Positions 1-6,994 are shown, numbered from the stretch's first letter. The stretch: DNA of 10,020 nt from Candidatus Auribacterota bacterium (GCA_026391995.1 JAPLCY010000052.1:1-10020); one strand, 5' to 3'. Translations and numbers: made by a program. The notes: generated by a model from the sequence alone, not told the origin.

Positions 1-521
1 TTCCCCGCGAACGGTTCTGCGTCAACTGCGGCGGCGCGCTGGTCAGGAGACACCACGAGGGGAGGATCCGGCCGCTCTGCCCCCGTTGCGGCTGGGTCCT
101 GTTTAAGAACCCCGCCTCGGCCTCCGCAGTCGCGATCCTCATGGGAAACCGTCTGGTGATGGTCAGGCGCCGCCTCCCCCCGTGTCCGGGGGCATGGTGC
201 CTGCCCGCCGGATTCCAGGAGCACGACGAGAGCCCCGAGGAAACCGCCGTGAGGGAGGTTCGGGAAGAGACAAACCTCGAGATCCGCCTGCATGCATTGC
301 ATGCCGTGTACTTCAGCACGGCGGTGCGGGGCAAGAACACCGTCGTCCATGTCTACCTCGCCACAGCGACCGGGGGATCAATGCTGCCGGGCGACGATGC
401 CGCGGCGGTAAAGGCGTTCCCACTGAACAGGCTCCCGAAACGCATCGCGTTCCGAAAGCAGCTGGCCGTCATCGACTATCTCCGGAAACGCATCCGGGGA
501 TCGCGAAGGATTCAAGGATGA
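1..521 (+). CDS. Nudix hydrolase with N-terminal zinc ribbon (5' end outside window)
   Basis: The frame is open from the first base, so the start lies upstream. The visible part opens with a zinc ribbon (FCVNCGG, then CPRCGWVLFKNP about 20 residues later), a layout seen in NudC-like and related Nudix proteins. The catalytic Nudix domain follows. Its Nudix box fits GX5EX7REUXEEXGU: GFQEHDE, seven residues, then REVREETNL, with the usual late Gly replaced by Asn. The metal-binding RE..EE core is intact. Such enzymes hydrolyse nucleoside diphosphates linked to another moiety, but the substrate cannot be read from this sequence. The stop overlaps the ddl start (ATGA at 518-521), so the two genes are probably translationally coupled. 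The domain assignment is firm; the substrate is unknown. Confidence 0.88.
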   Translation, partial: PRERFCVNCGGALVRRHHEGRIRPLCPRCGWVLFKNPASASAVAILMGNRLVMVRRRLPPCPGAWCLPAGFQEHDESPEETAVREVREETNLEIRLHALHAVYFSTAVRGKNTVVHVYLATATGGSMLPGDDAAAVKAFPLNRLPKRIAFRKQLAVIDYLRKRIRGSRRIQG

Positions 522-1564
522 AAAGGCTCAGGATCGCCGTCATCATGGGAGGCCGGACCGCAGAGCACGACATTTCGCTCGCCACGGGGCGCATGGTCGT
601 TGCAGGACTCGATCGCTCCCGTTACGACGTGGTGCCCGTGGTCATTGATCGCGAGGGAAGATGGGATGTCCGCCGCGACGGCACCTCGCCCCCGCGCAGG
701 CGCTTCCGGCCTGTCGGCGAGGCGTTGAGCGAGCTCCTGCGCCGGCGCATCGATTGCGTGTTCATCGGCATGCACGGCCCCTACGGAGAGGACGGTACCA
801 TCCAGGGGATGATGGAGATCCTCGATCTCCCCTACACCGGATCGGACGTGACCGCCAGCGCGCTCGCCATGGACAAGATCAAAACGAAGGAGATATACCG
901 GTCGCACCGCATCCCCACGCCCACGCACCATGTCGTCGAGGCGGCTGAATGGCCGGGTGAGCGAAACGCCCTCCTCGTGAAAATCGGCCGTGAGATCGGT
1001 TTCCCGTGCGTCCTCAAGCCGGTACGGCTCGGATCGAGCGTGGGGATCTCCATGTGCGCCAACCGGCGAATGCTGTCGAAGAAGATGGCTCGCTCAATCC
1101 GCTATGACGGGAGGGTCCTCGTCGAGCAGTTCGTGAAGGGGCGCGAGGTGACCTGCGCGGTGCTCGATACACCCGGGGGGAAGCCTCCCCTCCCCCTGCC
1201 CCCCACGGAGATCGTGCCGAAGAGCCGGGCGTACTTCGACTACCACGCAAAATACACACCCGGCGCGAGCCTGGAGGTGACCCCGGCGCAGATCGGAAAG
1301 GGAATGACCGCCCGCGTGCAGCGCCTCGCGGTGCGGGCGCACCGTTCGCTCGGCTGCTCGGGGATGTCCAGGACCGACATGATCATCGACGGGCGCCGGA
1401 TCCACGTCCTCGAAACGAACACCATCCCGGGGATGACGGAGACATCGCTCCTCCCCCAGGCGGCGCGCGCACACGGCCTCGCCTTTCCGGAGCTCCTCGA
1501 CCGGATCATCGCCGTGGCCATGGAAACGTACCGCCGCCGCCGCCGATTCACCCGCGTCCGATAG
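518..1564 (+). CDS. ddl: D-alanine--D-alanine ligase
   Basis: ATP-grasp ligase of 348 residues, a normal family length, which joins two D-alanines for the peptidoglycan pentapeptide in the cytoplasm. Family landmarks appear in order: GGRTAEHDIS at 11-20 (the Glu that orients the first D-Ala), HGPYGEDG at 86-93, the ATP-grasp KP at 167-168, LGSSVGIS at 171-178, FDYHAKYT at 240-247 in the omega-loop region, and the metal and substrate motif ETNTIPGMT at 299-307. The Tyr-rich FDYHAKYT loop fits an ordinary D-Ala ligase better than a D-lactate-type Van ligase, but this is inference. The start is the ATG overlapping the Nudix stop; the longer upstream open frame runs through the Nudix gene and is not needed. 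The C-terminus ends in an Arg-rich tail (RRRRRFTRVR). Confidence 0.95.
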   Translation: MKRLRIAVIMGGRTAEHDISLATGRMVVAGLDRSRYDVVPVVIDREGRWDVRRDGTSPPRRRFRPVGEALSELLRRRIDCVFIGMHGPYGEDGTIQGMMEILDLPYTGSDVTASALAMDKIKTKEIYRSHRIPTPTHHVVEAAEWPGERNALLVKIGREIGFPCVLKPVRLGSSVGISMCANRRMLSKKMARSIRYDGRVLVEQFVKGREVTCAVLDTPGGKPPLPLPPTEIVPKSRAYFDYHAKYTPGASLEVTPAQIGKGMTARVQRLAVRAHRSLGCSGMSRTDMIIDGRRIHVLETNTIPGMTETSLLPQAARAHGLAFPELLDRIIAVAMETYRRRRRFTRVR

Positions 1565-1566
1565 GC

Positions 1567-2151
1567 TCACACCAGCTGCAGATATCCCATCGTAATCCAG
1601 GCGACCAGCTTGATGAGGAGCGCCAGGCCCGCCGCCAGCCCGCATGCCAGCGCCAGCATCATGAAGAGGGACTCGATTGTCTCCGTATAGAGGGCGGTGA
1701 GCGCGAAGAGGAGCGCGCCCGCGCACAACAGAAAGAGCGTCACGGGCGGCATTGCCGCATGACATACCCATGCCCCGAGCACGGTGGCGCAGATCCAGAC
1801 AGCCATGACGGCCTTTGCCGCGGGGGGGCCCCCGCGATGGACCATCGTTCTGATGATACACCAGAGGGCGACCGCGGCCAGCGCCAGGCTCAGCGTTTCT
1901 CCGATGATGAGGAGGGGGGGGATGACCGGTATGAGCGCGTCATGGCGGGGACAGAATGCGGCCCATCCGGAAGGCTCAAAACGGGTGTGTGCCCCGCAGT
2001 GCATGCATACGCCCGCCGGTGAACCCCGGAACGGGAAAAGGCGGATGTAGAGGAAATACATGCCGGCGGCGAGAATAATACCGGCGGCGAGCGCGGCGCT
2101 CATCCGCCAGATCAGTCCGGGCCGATATTCCCACACCGCCTTCATTGTCAC
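1567..2151 (-). CDS. Five-segment membrane protein with a Cys/His zinc-like motif, unknown function
   Basis: Protein of 194 residues that I do not recognise. Hydrophobic stretches at about 14-37, 76-102, 112-131, 135-156 and 161-187 predict five membrane segments. Between the first and second lies a soluble loop with C49-x2-C52 and C67-x2-H70, a possible metal site. The start is GTG at 2151 or, two codons later, ATG at 2145; the GGA about 7 bases ahead of the ATG slightly favours the ATG. It follows the zinc-ribbon membrane gene by 6 bp, so the two are very likely co-transcribed and may form a complex (inference). It is the last gene of the minus-strand run, and its stop is 2 bp from the ddl stop. 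Confidence 0.75.
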   Translation of the reverse strand: MTMKAVWEYRPGLIWRMSAALAAGIILAAGMYFLYIRLFPFRGSPAGVCMHCGAHTRFEPSGWAAFCPRHDALIPVIPPLLIIGETLSLALAAVALWCIIRTMVHRGGPPAAKAVMAVWICATVLGAWVCHAAMPPVTLFLLCAGALLFALTALYTETIESLFMMLALACGLAAGLALLIKLVAWITMGYLQLV

Positions 2152-2157
2152 ATCCGA

Positions 2158-2547
2158 TCAATGATGCTCGCGTCCGGAACGATCAAGGGCCTCGGCGAGG
2201 AGCTCCACCCGGTCAAAAATACCGAGTCCGAGCCGGATGAGTTCACCGAGCGAAAAGAAGAACAGGGCGAGGCATCCCCCCGCGAACACCACGGCCGCCG
2301 GGATAGCGGCTCCCATTTCGTAACCACCATGGGCGATACCGATGGCGGCGATGAGCGCCACGCCTGAGATAATTTTCAGTGCCATGGAGGCTATCCGCAG
2401 CAGCGTGAATCCCGCAGGTACGGGTCGGCGCCGGGGGCGGGCTTCACGGAAACACTCCTCGCAGAGAGGAGAGTCGTCCTCGGCCTCGTAGCGCACGCCC
2501 TCCCCCGCGAGTTCCATGCCGCACGCCGCACATCGGTGTCGCTCCAT
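2158..2547 (-). CDS. Zinc-ribbon protein with two membrane segments, unknown function
   Basis: Protein of 129 residues. The N-terminus carries C6-x2-C9 and C29-x2-C32, a treble-clef or zinc-ribbon spacing that probably binds one zinc. A basic linker follows (REARPRRRP), then two hydrophobic segments at about 45-67 and 76-100, and a charged C-terminal tail. This predicts a small cytoplasmic metal-binding head anchored in the inner membrane. The ATG at 2547 has a good GGGGAGG ribosome site about 6 bases upstream. It lies 18 bp after the CsgG-like lipoprotein gene and 6 bp before the five-segment membrane gene, which also has a Cys/His pair motif. No catalytic motif is visible and I assign no function. 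Confidence 0.75.
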   Translation of the reverse strand: MERHRCAACGMELAGEGVRYEAEDDSPLCEECFREARPRRRPVPAGFTLLRIASMALKIISGVALIAAIGIAHGGYEMGAAIPAAVVFAGGCLALFFFSLGELIRLGLGIFDRVELLAEALDRSGREHH

Positions 2548-2565
2548 TCCCGCCTCCCCGCCCGC

Positions 2566-3213
2566 CTAGCGGTCCAGAATCTGCAACGGCTGCTCCTTGT
2601 TCGCCTTGGACGCCTCCTGCTTGCTCAGCAGCTGGTCGAGAAGAAGCCTTACCGCCCTCCGCGCGACCTCGTGGGGTTTCCCCGGCTCGTCGACCTTGAA
2701 GCTGCCGAGCCAAAACGGATCCGCGGTCGCGCTGTCGACCATGCGGATCTGGGCCGCGACGCGGGAATTGTTGTGTGTTCGGTATCTGTAAATCGACATA
2801 TCCTCGATCTGCCCCATGATCAGGGCATCCACCCGCAGGATACCCCCGACCCGCTGGATCTCATTAGGGGGGAGCAGCCCCCACACCTTCTCCTTCCGCC
2901 TCTTGAACACCGTTGCGACCTTATCCGCCGGGACGATCTTATAGTTCACGCGCGTTTTGAGCTCGCCGGTGATGATATCGCAGAGGATCTTGCCGTTATC
3001 CACGGTGATCTTTTGCGGCACCCCCATGACAACCTTCTCGCCGCGCGTCACCCAGTAATCCCCGAACGGCACCACGGCGACCGTGCGTATCCCGTCGTAC
3101 CTGTCGAAGGCGGGCATCGCCTGCAGGCGCACCACATTCTCGTTGATCCCCATAACGCATCCGGTCGCCCCCAGGAGCCCCGCGGCCACCGCCATCGCTC
3201 TGATCCTTTTCAT
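2566..3213 (-). CDS. Putative lipoprotein of the CsgG/GNA1162 (LpoB-like) type
   Basis: Protein of 215 residues from the ATG at 3213, chosen because GGAGGAG lies 4-5 bases upstream and because a signal peptide follows at once; an ATG seven codons earlier would place that SD inside the gene. The signal ends at Cys19 (GATGC), a weak lipobox with Ala at -3. The mature part resembles the CsgG/GNA1162 fold: TVAVVPFGDY (first strand), a region ending TRVNYKIVPADKV, LRVDALIMGQIEDMS (the usual 'aDal..G.v' strand), then AAQIRMVDS and FWLGSF. Family members sit in the outer membrane as secretion channels or as periplasmic helpers of penicillin-binding proteins. Whether this one forms pores is unknown. 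It follows another lipoprotein by 29 bp. The fold is likely; the role is open. Confidence 0.7.
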   Translation of the reverse strand: MKRIRAMAVAAGLLGATGCVMGINENVVRLQAMPAFDRYDGIRTVAVVPFGDYWVTRGEKVVMGVPQKITVDNGKILCDIITGELKTRVNYKIVPADKVATVFKRRKEKVWGLLPPNEIQRVGGILRVDALIMGQIEDMSIYRYRTHNNSRVAAQIRMVDSATADPFWLGSFKVDEPGKPHEVARRAVRLLLDQLLSKQEASKANKEQPLQILDR

Positions 3214-3242
3214 TATCTCCTCCTCCGAAATCATCGTCCTTT

Positions 3243-4178
3243 CTAGAGACCCGCCGGCGCGGTCCCGCTCACCCTCAGCAGCCGATGGAGGGTCTCGTCG
3301 GGGATCAGCCCTGCCTCGGCCCAGTTCAGGCGCCCCGCATCTTCACGGGAGAGAGTGTAGCTCCGGTAGTGCTCGCCCGCCCAGTACGGGCCGACTGCTT
3401 CCAGACCGGCGAAGCCGTATTTATCGATCGATTTCCCCTGCGATTGGCGGTAGATCCCCCGGTACACGGACACGGTGAGCGTCTGGATCCTGTCTTTCAA
3501 ACCGGTGAAATGGGCATCGGGCCCCGGATTCCCGCCGCCACCCCATGCCACCGACTTACCCAGCCAGGGACGTTTGGTAAATGCATCGGTAGAATGGTAG
3601 GTAAAGCCGTAACCATAGCCTCCCTCGAGGAGGAAGCGCACAAGCGCCCACGCATCCTGGGGGAATGTCTCCTCCCCGCCGGCCTCTTTCATCACCACGG
3701 CGACGTGCACGTCGAAGGAGTTCCCGCGTGGTGTTGTTGTCGCGGCCAGGTGCTCGGGAACCACCCGATCCCACTGGATGGCGGGGCTCTTTCCCTCACG
3801 GAACAACACGCGCAGCTCCTCCGTCAGCGCGGAGGAGAGCTCCTCACCCCGCACGTAGTGCCCGCCGATGCGGACCAGTCCATCCTCGACCGCCGCACTC
3901 TCGAGAGATTCTATGGCCCGGTCGATGGCGCTGAATTTTTCCTGCCCGGTGAACACGTAGCAGCCGTTGTCACGGGCGCGCTGGAGCATGTTCCTGGCGC
4001 GTATGTAGGACGTGAGCGCGTCGTCGTAGTCGCCTTCCTCGGCGGCCGCCTCCCCCTCCCGGAACGCGACACGGGAATCCCTGATCTGCTGCATCGAACC
4101 GGCGACCGAACACCCCGCGCAGGGGATGAGCAGCAGCGCCGCGAGGATGCGGATATCATGCCGGGTAATTGAACGCAT
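3243..4178 (-). CDS. Putative lipoprotein with TPR-like N-terminus, unknown function
   Basis: Protein of 311 residues from the ATG at 4178, which has AGGGAG about 9 bases upstream. The frame is open further upstream, but only this start places a signal peptide at the N-terminus: basic residues, ILAALLLIP, then a Cys-Ala-Gly-Cys site with Cys23 as the likely lipid-modified residue. Residues about 33-66 form one helical repeat of TPR character (AFREGEAAAEEGDYDDALTS is its core). The remaining 230 residues match nothing I recognise. They are rich in Gly and aromatic residues around 195-225 (GGYGYGFTYHS, WGGGGNPGP), suggesting a compact extracytoplasmic domain. It lies 35 bp after yraN and 29 bp before the CsgG-like lipoprotein, so the two lipoproteins are plausible partners. 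Function unknown. Confidence 0.72.
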   Translation of the reverse strand: MRSITRHDIRILAALLLIPCAGCSVAGSMQQIRDSRVAFREGEAAAEEGDYDDALTSYIRARNMLQRARDNGCYVFTGQEKFSAIDRAIESLESAAVEDGLVRIGGHYVRGEELSSALTEELRVLFREGKSPAIQWDRVVPEHLAATTTPRGNSFDVHVAVVMKEAGGEETFPQDAWALVRFLLEGGYGYGFTYHSTDAFTKRPWLGKSVAWGGGGNPGPDAHFTGLKDRIQTLTVSVYRGIYRQSQGKSIDKYGFAGLEAVGPYWAGEHYRSYTLSREDAGRLNWAEAGLIPDETLHRLLRVSGTAPAGL

Positions 4179-4213
4179 AGCGCCATGCTCCCTGGACGGC
4201 AGCCTGCGGGGAC

Positions 4214-4591
4214 CTATAGCCGGAAGGCGTCTTTCACGAGCGCGCACTCGTGACCATCAGTGCGGCCCCACCGGATTCCCACGACATCAAACCGCGCGCG
4301 CGCGCGCTGCATGCGGCATGCAAGGAGATAGTGCTGGGCCACGCGGGCGATCCGCCGCTGCTTCTCCGCGGTAACGGCTTCGAAGGGAGAACCGAATCTG
4401 TTCCCGCGCCTGCCCTTGATCTCGACAAACGCGAGCACCTCGCCATCCATCGCGATAAGATCGATCTCGCCATGGCGACAGCGGTAATTGCGGGCAAGGA
4501 TCCGATAGCCCTGCGCGCGGAGGAACGACTCGGCGACCCGCTCGCCCCGCGATCCCAGCCCGATTCTATCGACGGCCCGCAGGAGTGACAT
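4214..4591 (-). CDS. yraN: YraN family (UPF0102) endonuclease-like protein
   Basis: Protein of 125 residues, the usual size for this family. It begins SRGERVAESFLRAQGYRILA, the typical first helix and strand, then has CRHGEIDLIAMDGEVLAFVEIKGR, in which GEIDLI and EIKGR supply the Glu/Asp...Glu-x-Lys core of the PD-(D/E)XK nuclease fold. The C-terminal half has the usual KQRRIARVAQHYL helix. The family's cellular role is not settled; its location next to rplS and rnhB in many bacteria is well known. The ATG at 4591 was chosen over an in-frame ATG at 4732 because the latter would add 47 Arg- and Gly-rich residues overlapping the rplS end; a G-rich run just upstream is a modest ribosome site. 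rnhB, often found between rplS and yraN, is absent. Confidence 0.9.
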   Translation of the reverse strand: MSLLRAVDRIGLGSRGERVAESFLRAQGYRILARNYRCRHGEIDLIAMDGEVLAFVEIKGRRGNRFGSPFEAVTAEKQRRIARVAQHYLLACRMQRARARFDVVGIRWGRTDGHECALVKDAFRL

Positions 4592-4661
4592 CGCCCCCCG
4601 TACCTTCCCGCCGATCCCCGCTTCCGTCCGCAGCGCGGCCCCGGGACCGATCAGTGGATAA

Positions 4662-4982
4662 CTACGCCGCGCCGCCGCTGTGCGCCCTGGTGTAGTACAA
4701 CTTGGCCCTCCGCACCGGTTCGCGCTTGGCAATCTCTATCCTGGCGATCTTGGGGGAGCAGAGGAAAAATACCCGCTCCACACCCTCGCCATACGATATC
4801 TTCCGCAGCGTGATCGAGGCATTGGTCCCGCGCCCTTTGCGGGCGATCACCTGACCGGTGAACGGCTGGACGCGCTCCTTGTCCCCCTCGATGATCTTCA
4901 CATGCACCTTCAGGGTATCACCCACCCTGAACTCGGGGATCTTCTTCAGATATCCCTGCTCCAGCTCTTCGATAATCTTCAT
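4662..4982 (-). CDS. rplS: 50S ribosomal protein bL19
   Basis: Protein of 106 residues that sits at the 30S-50S interface. Family hallmarks: IPEFRVGDTLKVHVKIIEG, QPFTGQVIARKGRG, RKISYGEGVERVFFLCSPKI and VRRAKLYYTR. The usual FPLHSP stretch reads FFLCSP here. The C-terminus is slightly short and neutral (AHSGGAA) where many bL19 proteins end in a Lys/Arg-rich tail. The ATG overlaps the trmD stop (ATGA at 4979-4982), and AAGGAGAG lies just upstream inside trmD, so trmD and rplS are translationally coupled as in many bacteria. Identification is certain. Confidence 0.97.
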   Translation of the reverse strand: MKIIEELEQGYLKKIPEFRVGDTLKVHVKIIEGDKERVQPFTGQVIARKGRGTNASITLRKISYGEGVERVFFLCSPKIARIEIAKREPVRRAKLYYTRAHSGGAA

Positions 4983-5743
4983 TGATCACTCTCCTTGCCT
5001 CTCTTCTGTTCCTCGTCGAACTCTCTCAAAAACGCACGATCCTCCGGGGTCAGGGACGCGGAGGGGAGCAGGTCTGGCCTGCGATCCCTGGTCCTGCGCA
5101 ACGCCTCGCGGCGGCGCCACCGCCGCACCTCCTCGTGGTCCCCCGAGAGCAGCACATCGGGAACCGCGATCCCCTGGAATACCCGCGGGCGCGTGTAGTG
5201 CGGGTAGTCAAGAATACCCTCCGCGAACGAATCCTCCTGCACCGATCGCTCATCCCCCACCACGCCGGGGAAGAGCCTCACGGCCGCATCGATGACGAGC
5301 ATGGCCGCAAGAGAGCCATTGCTGATGACATAATCGCCGACCGAAAGCTCGTCGTCCACGCACAGATGCCGCACCCGCTCGTCAAATCCCTCGTAGTGCC
5401 CGCTGATAAAAATGAGGTGTTCTGTCCGCGAGAGTTCGGTCGCGATCCCCTGGTTGAACACCCGCCCCTGGGGCGAAAGCAGCACCACGCGGCTCCCCTC
5501 CCGCCGCAGGCTCTGCACCGCCGCGTGGAGGACGTTCACCATCATTACCATTCCGGCCCCGCCGCCGTACGGGGTATCGTCGACGGCGTGGTGGCGATCG
5601 GTGGCCCAGTCACGCAGGTTGTGTATGGTGAGGGCCAGGATCCCCTTCTCCCGGGCCCGCTTCATGATGCTCTCGTCGAAATACCCCGCGAACATGCCGG
5701 GGAAGAGCGTCAGGACGTCGATCGTCAGCTGCGGAGATGCCAT
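4979..5743 (-). CDS. trmD: tRNA (guanine37-N1)-methyltransferase
   Basis: SPOUT-class enzyme of 254 residues that methylates N1 of G37 in tRNAs with G at position 36, using S-adenosylmethionine, to prevent +1 frameshifts. Visible landmarks: IDVLTLFPGMF (8-18), DDTPYGGGAGMVM (55-67), LLSPQGRVFNQ (88-98), ISGHYEGFDERV (113-124), the knot loop SVGDYVISNGSLAAM (134-148), Arg156 and EDSFAEG at 170-176 (the likely equivalents of the catalytic Arg154 and Asp169 of the E. coli enzyme), and DYPHYTRP. The loop reads SNGSLAA where most bacteria have GGELPA. The ATG at 5743 lacks a clear SD, and coupling to khpA, 18 bp upstream, is likely. rimM, normally just upstream, is missing. Confidence 0.97.
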   Translation of the reverse strand: MASPQLTIDVLTLFPGMFAGYFDESIMKRAREKGILALTIHNLRDWATDRHHAVDDTPYGGGAGMVMMVNVLHAAVQSLRREGSRVVLLSPQGRVFNQGIATELSRTEHLIFISGHYEGFDERVRHLCVDDELSVGDYVISNGSLAAMLVIDAAVRLFPGVVGDERSVQEDSFAEGILDYPHYTRPRVFQGIAVPDVLLSGDHEEVRRWRRREALRRTRDRRPDLLPSASLTPEDRAFLREFDEEQKRGKESDQ

Positions 5744-5761
5744 GAGTGGAGGGCAGCGCGG

Positions 5762-5992
5762 CTATTCCACGATCTCGAGCATCGCGCGGACATCCGCCTT
5801 CGCCGCCGCGGAGCCGAGGAGTGTGCGGATCGCCTTGATGGTGCGCCCCTGCTTGCCGATCACCTTGCCGATATCGCTCTCGTTGCAGCGGAGCTCAAAG
5901 ATCACGGTTTTTTCACCGTCGATCTGCGTTACGCTCACCTCGTTGGGATTGTCAACGAGCGCCTTCACCACATACTCGATGAACTCCTTCAT
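5762..5992 (-). CDS. khpA: KH-domain RNA-binding protein KhpA (YlqC family)
   Basis: Protein of 76 residues consisting of one KH domain. The RNA-binding GXXG loop is in IGKVIGKQGRTIKAIR, followed by the usual short last helix. The family is encoded between rpsP and rimM or trmD in many bacteria and acts in RNA binding linked to cell division and envelope growth in Firmicutes; its exact job elsewhere is less clear. The ATG at 5992 has a near-perfect GGAGGTGA ribosome site about 5 bases upstream, so an in-frame ATG 15 codons earlier is rejected. It lies 59 bp after rpsP. Identification is strong from sequence and position. Confidence 0.93.
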   Translation of the reverse strand: MKEFIEYVVKALVDNPNEVSVTQIDGEKTVIFELRCNESDIGKVIGKQGRTIKAIRTLLGSAAAKADVRAMLEIVE

Positions 5993-6051
5993 GCTGGTCA
6001 CCTCCGCGTCGCGCGCCCCGTCTCTCCCTGCCGCCACTCGCTACCCGGCCG

Positions 6052-6366
6052 TCACGCCTTTTTCTTCTTCTTGGCTCCCTCGGGCTTCTTCTTCGGTGCC
6101 GCTGCCTTTTTGACGCGCTTTCCTCCGATAAGTCCTTCCTTCTTGAGGAAAACCGCGACCGCATCCGAGACCTGTGCCCCGACGCCGAGCCAGTATTTCA
6201 CGCGCTCGGTCTTGAGGGTATAGTTGACCCCCTGCTTGAGCGGATCATACTGCCCGAGGATCTCTAAAAACCGCCCATCGCGCGGGCTCCGTATGTCGGT
6301 TGCAACTATCCGGAAATAGGGCCGGTTTGTCCTTCCGATCCTCCTCATTCGAATCTTGACCGCCAT
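6052..6366 (-). CDS. rpsP: 30S ribosomal protein bS16
   Basis: Protein of 104 residues needed for 30S assembly. It starts MAVKIRMRRIGRTNRPYFRI, followed by ATDIRSPRDGRFLEILGQYDPL and RVKYWLGVGAQVSDAVAVFL, all typical of the family. Beyond the core lies a Lys/Ala/Pro tail of about 20 residues (AAPKKKPEGAKKKKKA at the end), which may contact rRNA. The ATG has AGAGGAGG about 7 bases upstream. It is the first gene of the minus-strand operon, with a candidate promoter and leader just upstream. Confidence 0.97.
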   Translation of the reverse strand: MAVKIRMRRIGRTNRPYFRIVATDIRSPRDGRFLEILGQYDPLKQGVNYTLKTERVKYWLGVGAQVSDAVAVFLKKEGLIGGKRVKKAAAPKKKPEGAKKKKKA

Positions 6367-6412
6367 GTGTATCCTCCTCTGAATGCAATGATCTTTATTT
6401 CTGGTCTGTCAA

Positions 6413-6426
6413 GGGCCTCATGGCCC
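6413..6426 (-). repeat. Small hairpin in the rpsP leader
   Basis: GGGCC-ATGA-GGCCC on the minus strand is a perfect 5-bp GC stem with a 4-base loop, lying between the candidate promoter and the rpsP ribosome site. It has no U-tract, so it is not a standard terminator. It could stabilise the mRNA 5' end or take part in ribosomal-protein feedback control, but nothing in the sequence proves this. Confidence 0.4.
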
Positions 6427-6437
6427 CGAAGTTGCAC

Positions 6438-6446
6438 ATTGTACCA
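6438..6446 (-). promoter_or_regulatory. Candidate extended -10 promoter for the rpsP operon
   Basis: The minus strand reads TGGTACAAT: a TGn extension followed by TACAAT (5 of 6 matches to the sigma70 -10 consensus). No good -35 box lies 16-18 bases upstream, as is common for extended -10 promoters. Transcription would start near 6431, giving a leader of about 65 bases before the rpsP ATG. Its placement after the usp stop and ahead of the operon fits. Prediction only. Confidence 0.42.
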
Positions 6447-6486
6447 CACTGACCATTGCGCGGTAGCAAAAATTGACCCTCCAACC

Positions 6487-6954
6487 TCACGGCATTACGA
6501 ACTCATGCTCGGGATGCTTCACGCTCAATACCGGACAGGGCGCCTTGCGTATCACCTTTTCCGCTGTGGAACCGAACATGGCGTGGCTCAACCCCGTACG
6601 CCCGTGCGTGGCGATGACGATCATTTCGACCTGCTTTTCGCGCGCGCACCGCACAATCTCGACAAAGGCGCGCCCCTCCCTCAGAATAGTCTCCGTGGGA
6701 ACACCCTTGGGCACGTGCTTTTCGGCGATCTCGGCAAGGCGCTTCTTCGCGTCCTGCTCGTAACCGGCAAATATGGACCTGTCCGGAACATAGGGCGCGA
6801 AATAGGCGGGATCGTGGAGGAAGAGATCCACCACATGCAATAGATACAGCTCCGCCCGGTACGTTTCCGCAAAGCTTATCGCGTATTTGAGGGCGTACAG
6901 GGAAAAATCCGAAAAATCCGTGGGGCAGAGAATCTTCCTGATTTTTATCTTCAC
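6487..6954 (-). CDS. Universal stress protein (UspA family)
   Basis: Single-domain Usp of 155 residues, a normal size. It begins IRKILCPTDFSDFSLYALKYA, with Asp13 at the nucleotide-site position. The C-terminal nucleotide-binding motif is A115-TH-G118-RTGLSHAMF-G128-S129, matching G-2x-G-9x-G-S/T except that the first Gly is Ala, followed by AEKVIRKAPCPVLSV. It is probably an ATP-binding cytoplasmic dimer. The start is GTG at 6954, preceded by GAGGAGG about 6 bases upstream; an in-frame ATG far upstream (7122) would lie beyond the promoter and add unrelated residues. It diverges from a GAF-domain gene and has its own promoter next to a tandem 17-bp repeat. Usp proteins respond to starvation, redox or hypoxic stress in many bacteria; the trigger here is unknown. 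Confidence 0.92.
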   Translation of the reverse strand: MKIKIRKILCPTDFSDFSLYALKYAISFAETYRAELYLLHVVDLFLHDPAYFAPYVPDRSIFAGYEQDAKKRLAEIAEKHVPKGVPTETILREGRAFVEIVRCAREKQVEMIVIATHGRTGLSHAMFGSTAEKVIRKAPCPVLSVKHPEHEFVMP

Positions 6955-6994
6955 CGCTTCCTCCTCGTCTTCCCAACCGCAACTGGCCGCAGAT

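Noticed and set aside
1094..1861. 255-codon minus-strand open frame opposite ddl
   Set aside because: It is antisense to a well-conserved ddl and overlaps the membrane gene in another frame; composition is low-complexity Arg/Gly/His.
3285..4172. 295-codon open frame on the plus strand opposite the TPR-like lipoprotein
   Set aside because: The minus-strand frame has a signal peptide, ribosome site and operon context; the plus-strand frame has none.
4982..6223. 413-codon open frame on the plus strand across trmD, khpA and rpsP
   Set aside because: It lies antisense to three certain genes and its His/Arg/Leu-rich translation matches no family; it is a GC-rich shadow frame.
6407..6412. Perfect TTGACA on the minus strand upstream of rpsP as a -35 box
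   Set aside because: No acceptable -10 hexamer lies 15-19 bases downstream (the 17-bp position reads ATTGCA). The extended -10 at 6438-6446 is the better candidate.
6444..6486. Intrinsic terminator after the usp gene
   Set aside because: A T5 run exists on the minus strand, but no stem longer than 3 bp precedes it.
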